NCBI GenBank assembly: GCA_007136035.1
Contig: SLHS01000089.1
Location: 1-7,413 of the forward strand
Direction of reading: 5' to 3'
From: Patescibacteria group bacterium
GTDB taxonomy: Bacteria > Patescibacteriota > Dojkabacteria > SC72 > T1SED10-24
DNA: 7,413 nt
This document shows, piece after piece, positions 5,689 to 7,413 of this stretch. The first letter of the stretch is position 1; every line of letters starts with the position of its first letter. Made by a program: the position numbers and the translations under genes. The notes under the pieces are model-generated. The model was not told the DNA's origin. It was given only the letters and a program-made list of their open reading frames with translations, and searched no databases.

Positions 5689-6712
5689 TTTTCACTTTAG
5701 AAATAATTTCTTTTACAGCTTTTTCACCTAACCCCTTTATTTCCAACAAATCCTTTTCTTTCTTAGATTTAAGATCTTCTACTGTCGTAATATTTGCATC
5801 CTTTAGAGCCTTTTCTATCCTTGTAGCTAATCCTAAATCTTCAATACCAATATCTGCTTTTTTTTCTTCAGCCTTTTCTTCTCCAAATTTTAACCTCTTC
5901 ATTCTCTGCTGCTCCTCTTCCTTTAGAATTCTCTCTCTTTCAACTCTATTTTCATAATCTTTTCTCTTTACAGAAAGTTCTGCCTCATAATTTTTTCGAA
6001 GCTCGATAAGGCTCTGTGATTTTTTACCTTTCTTAATAGCTTCACCAAAAATATCCAAAAACAAAGATATACTCTTAATCGAATCATCATTTGCGGGGAT
6101 TGGATAATCTACAGCTGTAGGATCACAATTCGTATCAAGCAATGCCACTATTGGTACATTTACTCTTTTCGCCTCTCTTATAGCGATTTTTTCAAGTTTA
6201 CTATCAACAACAATTACCAATTCTGGTAATTTATCCATCAGTTTAATCCCAGAATACAACCTATTAAGTCTTTCTACTTCCCTTTCCATCAAAAGTTGCT
6301 CTTTTTTAACAAAACCTTCCGCACCAAGAGCCAAAGTTTCTTCTAAACTAATTAATCTTTCAATTCCTTTTTTAACAACATCAAAATTTGTAAAAAGACC
6401 ACCTGGCCATCTGGTGTTGATGTAAAGCGCACCTGACTCATTTGCCACTTTTTCTACCGCAGAAGCTGCTTGTCCTTTTGTACCTACAATCAAAATATGC
6501 CCTCTATCAGCAACTTCCTCTATTTTAATCAAAGCCTCTTTAAGACAACCTATGGTTTTAATAATATCGACAATGTGAATACCATTGCGCTCATCATAAA
6601 TATACTCCTCCATTCTAGGATTCCAGGTACTTTTTTTATGTCCAAAGTGTGCACCTGCTTTTAAAAATTCTTCCAAAGTTGGAATTTGAACTGTAGTTTT
6701 TTTCTCACTCAT
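5678..6712 (-). CDS. rpsB: 30S ribosomal protein S2 (uS2) fused to an RNA-polymerase-alpha-CTD-like HhH domain
   Basis: uS2 sits on the back of the 30S subunit near the mRNA exit and the S1 docking site. Residues 1-230 are a normal S2: GAHFGHKKSTWNPRMEEYIY at 20-39, ERNGIHIVDI (41-50), ILIVGTKGQA (73-82), RWPGGLFTNF (101-110; usually RWLGG), LPELVIVVD (162-170) and LLDTNCDP (191-198) with PANDD. Then comes a highly charged, helix-prone linker (about 235-286) and a C-terminal domain (288-341) reading GIEDLGLATRIEKALKDANI, TTVEDL and DLLEIKGLGEKAVKEI, which lines up without gaps with the alpha C-terminal domain of RNA polymerase. The start at ATG 6712 is chosen over an in-frame ATG at 6826 because a Shine-Dalgarno (AAAGGAA) lies 5 bases ahead, the N-terminus matches the family, and the longer form would run through the promoter. 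Total 344 residues against roughly 230-260 usually. It leads the rpsB-tsf-frr-rseP unit. Confidence 0.96.
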   Translation of the reverse strand: MSEKKTTVQIPTLEEFLKAGAHFGHKKSTWNPRMEEYIYDERNGIHIVDIIKTIGCLKEALIKIEEVADRGHILIVGTKGQAASAVEKVANESGALYINTRWPGGLFTNFDVVKKGIERLISLEETLALGAEGFVKKEQLLMEREVERLNRLYSGIKLMDKLPELVIVVDSKLEKIAIREAKRVNVPIVALLDTNCDPTAVDYPIPANDDSIKSISLFLDIFGEAIKKGKKSQSLIELRKNYEAELSVKRKDYENRVERERILKEEEQQRMKRLKFGEEKAEEKKADIGIEDLGLATRIEKALKDANITTVEDLKSKKEKDLLEIKGLGEKAVKEIISKVKNDE

Positions 6713-6717
6713 AATTT

Positions 6718-6724
6718 TTCCTTT
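6718..6724 (-). promoter_or_regulatory. Shine-Dalgarno of rpsB
   Basis: AAAGGAA on the minus strand just ahead of ATG 6712. It decides the rpsB start against the longer in-frame alternative. Part of it (AAAG) lies in a segment complementary to the bulge of the upstream leader hairpin. Confidence 0.7.
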
Positions 6725-6730
6725 CTTTTT

Positions 6731-6775
6731 AAAAAAATATCTCTTAGGGATTATTCCCAAGAAAGTAAGAGATAT
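6731..6775 (-). promoter_or_regulatory. Hairpin with U run in the rpsB leader (candidate autoregulatory element)
   Basis: In the rpsB 5' leader the arms AUAUCUCUUA (6775-6766) and UAAGAGAUAU (6746-6737) are perfectly complementary over 10 bases. Inside, GGGA (6758-6755) and UCCC (6750-6747) form a 4-base stem with an AUAA loop, and CUUUCUU (6765-6759) is left as a one-sided bulge. Six further U residues follow directly (6736-6731), so it looks like an intrinsic terminator, yet there is no gene upstream to terminate on this strand. The bulge can also pair with AAGAAAG at 6727-6721, which overlaps the Shine-Dalgarno. Seen: the complementarities. Inferred: control of rpsB by attenuation or Shine-Dalgarno sequestration, possibly by S2 itself as known for enterobacterial rpsB. 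Confidence 0.55.
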
Positions 6776-6776
6776 A

Positions 6777-6785
6777 TGATATATA
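6777..6785 (+). promoter_or_regulatory. Weak candidate -10 for the divergent prepilin peptidase gene
   Basis: TGATATATA on the plus strand resembles an extended -10 (TG-n-TATATA) about 41 bases ahead of ATG 6827. No acceptable -35 is seen at the proper distance, and the region is simply rich in TA steps, so this is a tentative call. If real, it would overlap the start of the rpsB transcript. Confidence 0.22.
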
Positions 6786-6793
6786 CGTGGGCA

Positions 6794-6822
6794 ATCATAC
6801 CAAAAAAGTAAAAAGAGAACAA
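6794..6822 (-). promoter_or_regulatory. rpsB: Promoter of the rpsB unit (extended -10)
   Basis: On the minus strand TTGTTC (6822-6817) and TATGAT (6799-6794) are separated by 17 bases, and the -10 is preceded by TGG, giving the extended form TGGTATGAT. Transcription would begin near 6787, leaving a leader of about 75 bases that contains the hairpin. Its -35 touches the start of the divergent peptidase gene, so the two transcription units share this short region. Confidence 0.6.
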
Positions 6823-6826
6823 CCAT

Positions 6827-7300
6827 ATGGTAATATATTGTATGGAAATTTTCTATTACACATTAATAATCATTTGCTTTTTCTCCCTACTTTACCTTTC
6901 CTGGCAAGATATTAAGAGTCAAGAAATTTCGAGAAATATCACTTTAGGCATTGTCTTTTTAGCTCTGCTTTTTAATTTAGTGGCACTATTATTCTATGAA
7001 AACGAACAAGCATATCAATCATTACTAGGGGGGTTATTCCTCGGTAGTGGATTTTTGCTTTGTATGATAATAACTAAGGAAAAAGCCTTAGGGATGGGTG
7101 ATGTTTACTTGTTTTTACTAATGGGATTACTTGTAGGATTGGGAAATATTATTCTAAGTCTTGCGATAACAATCTTTAGCGCTCTTGTTTACTCTGTTTT
7201 CAAATTTAAAAAACTAAACCTAAAACAAAAAATACCCTTTGTACCATTCATAACTTTAGGAATTTTTTCAACAATAATTATTGTTTCTTTCTTATTGTAA
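6827..7300 (+). CDS. A24-family prepilin peptidase, protease domain only
   Basis: A24 aspartyl proteases (PilD/TadV/FlaK type) sit in the cytoplasmic membrane and remove the leader of type IV pilin-like proteins. This 157-residue protein has the two catalytic aspartates in family context: Asp28 in SWQDIKSQEISRNITLG and Asp92 in the GxGD motif (ALGMGDVYL, 87-95), plus the C-terminal IPFVPFITLGI (136-146). Hydrophobic segments fall at about 8-26, 36-56, 66-82, 94-122 and 137-157. The N-terminal N-methyltransferase-type domain with paired CxxC motifs found in PilD is missing, so it resembles TadV or archaeal preflagellin peptidases. Start ATG 6827 follows AAGAGA at a suitable distance; ATG 6842 is an alternative losing five residues. 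It is divergent from rpsB with a 114-base gap, and its last 9 bases overlap a converging minus-strand frame. No pilin gene is in view. Confidence 0.85.
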   Translation: MVIYCMEIFYYTLIIICFFSLLYLSWQDIKSQEISRNITLGIVFLALLFNLVALLFYENEQAYQSLLGGLFLGSGFLLCMIITKEKALGMGDVYLFLLMGLLVGLGNIILSLAITIFSALVYSVFKFKKLNLKQKIPFVPFITLGIFSTIIIVSFLL

Positions 7301-7413
7301 TGTGATAAATCTTAAAACCTCTTCATCATAGAAAATATATTTTTCTGAGGAGGAGAAGAAATCGTACCTATGACTTTCTAAACTAATTTTGTATTTATCT
7401 TCTTCCATTGGTA
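7292..7413 (-). CDS. C-terminal tail of an unidentified minus-strand gene (cut by the window edge)
   Basis: A minus-strand frame is open from the right edge to a TAA at 7294-7292 and is the only frame in this stretch without stops. The visible tail is about 39-40 residues with SLESHRYDFFSSSEKYIF and EEVLRFITLQ at the end; it is mixed charged and aromatic, with no membrane segment. It contains an ATG at 7408-7406 (MEEDKYK), but too little sequence lies before it to judge a Shine-Dalgarno, so it could be a short gene or the end of a longer one. It converges on the prepilin peptidase gene and overlaps it by 9 bases. I do not recognise the family, and a frame this short could be chance. Confidence 0.4.
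   Translation of the reverse strand, partial: PMEEDKYKISLESHRYDFFSSSEKYIFYDEEVLRFITLQ

Noticed and set aside
6713..6826. Longer S2 frame beginning at ATG 6826, adding 38 residues.
   Set aside because: The added part runs through a promoter-like sequence and the leader hairpin, is unlike any S2 N-terminus, and ATG 6712 has its own Shine-Dalgarno.
7347..7372. GAGGAGGAG on the plus strand looking like a strong Shine-Dalgarno before ATG 7370.
   Set aside because: The ATG gives only three codons before a stop, and the purines are explained by a run of serine codons in the minus-strand frame.
1..7413. CRISPR arrays, tRNA or rRNA genes, insertion sequences, long repeats.
   Set aside because: No spaced direct repeats, cloverleaf signals, transposase frames or terminal inverted repeats were seen; nearly the whole window is occupied by core genes.

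Overview
The window is an AT-rich stretch of what looks like a bacterial core-gene neighbourhood. By gene content and protein style (compact proteins, low G+C by eye, a rpsB-tsf-frr-rseP order with no pyrH, a stand-alone prepilin peptidase) it fits best a Candidate Phyla Radiation (Patescibacteria) genome; this is inference, not a placement by phylogeny. The standard bacterial code fits: tsf and yqeY end on TGA at exactly the family-expected C-terminus, which argues against the UGA-glycine code of Gracilibacteria/Absconditabacteria.

Layout. Ten genes lie head to tail on the minus strand, in transcription order rpsB (S2), tsf (EF-Ts), frr (ribosome recycling factor), rseP (site-2 protease), a small TPR protein, rpsU (S21), yqeY (GatB/YqeY family), ybeY (rRNA-maturation endonuclease), pth (peptidyl-tRNA hydrolase) and the first 421 codons of mfd, which runs off the left edge. 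Gaps are very small (overlaps of 8-11 bases at rpsB/tsf and yqeY/ybeY). Only two gaps carry convincing promoter-like sequence: one upstream of rpsB (extended -10, TGGTATGAT) and one between the TPR gene and rpsU (extended -10, TGATATAAT). The cluster can therefore be read as two transcription units: rpsB-tsf-frr-rseP-TPR and rpsU-yqeY-ybeY-pth-mfd. At the right end a small A24-type prepilin peptidase is transcribed divergently from rpsB, and the tail of an unidentified minus-strand gene converges on it.

Functionally, most of the cluster serves the translation cycle: ribosome assembly and maturation (S2, S21, YbeY), elongation (EF-Ts), recycling (RRF) and peptidyl-tRNA clean-up (Pth). Mfd adds rescue of stalled RNA polymerase, and RseP/prepilin peptidase act at the membrane.

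The most interesting points are variations inside these ordinary genes. S2 carries a charged linker and a C-terminal helix-hairpin-helix domain closely resembling the RNA polymerase alpha C-terminal domain, including the equivalents of its DNA-contacting Arg265 and Lys298. The rpsB leader can form a long hairpin followed by a U run, with a bulge able to pair with the Shine-Dalgarno region, suggesting autoregulation. EF-Ts has two tandem UBA-like domains instead of one. Mfd has a shortened N-terminal module with substitutions at UvrA-contact positions. Pth has Arg where the active-site Asn114 of E. coli Pth should be.
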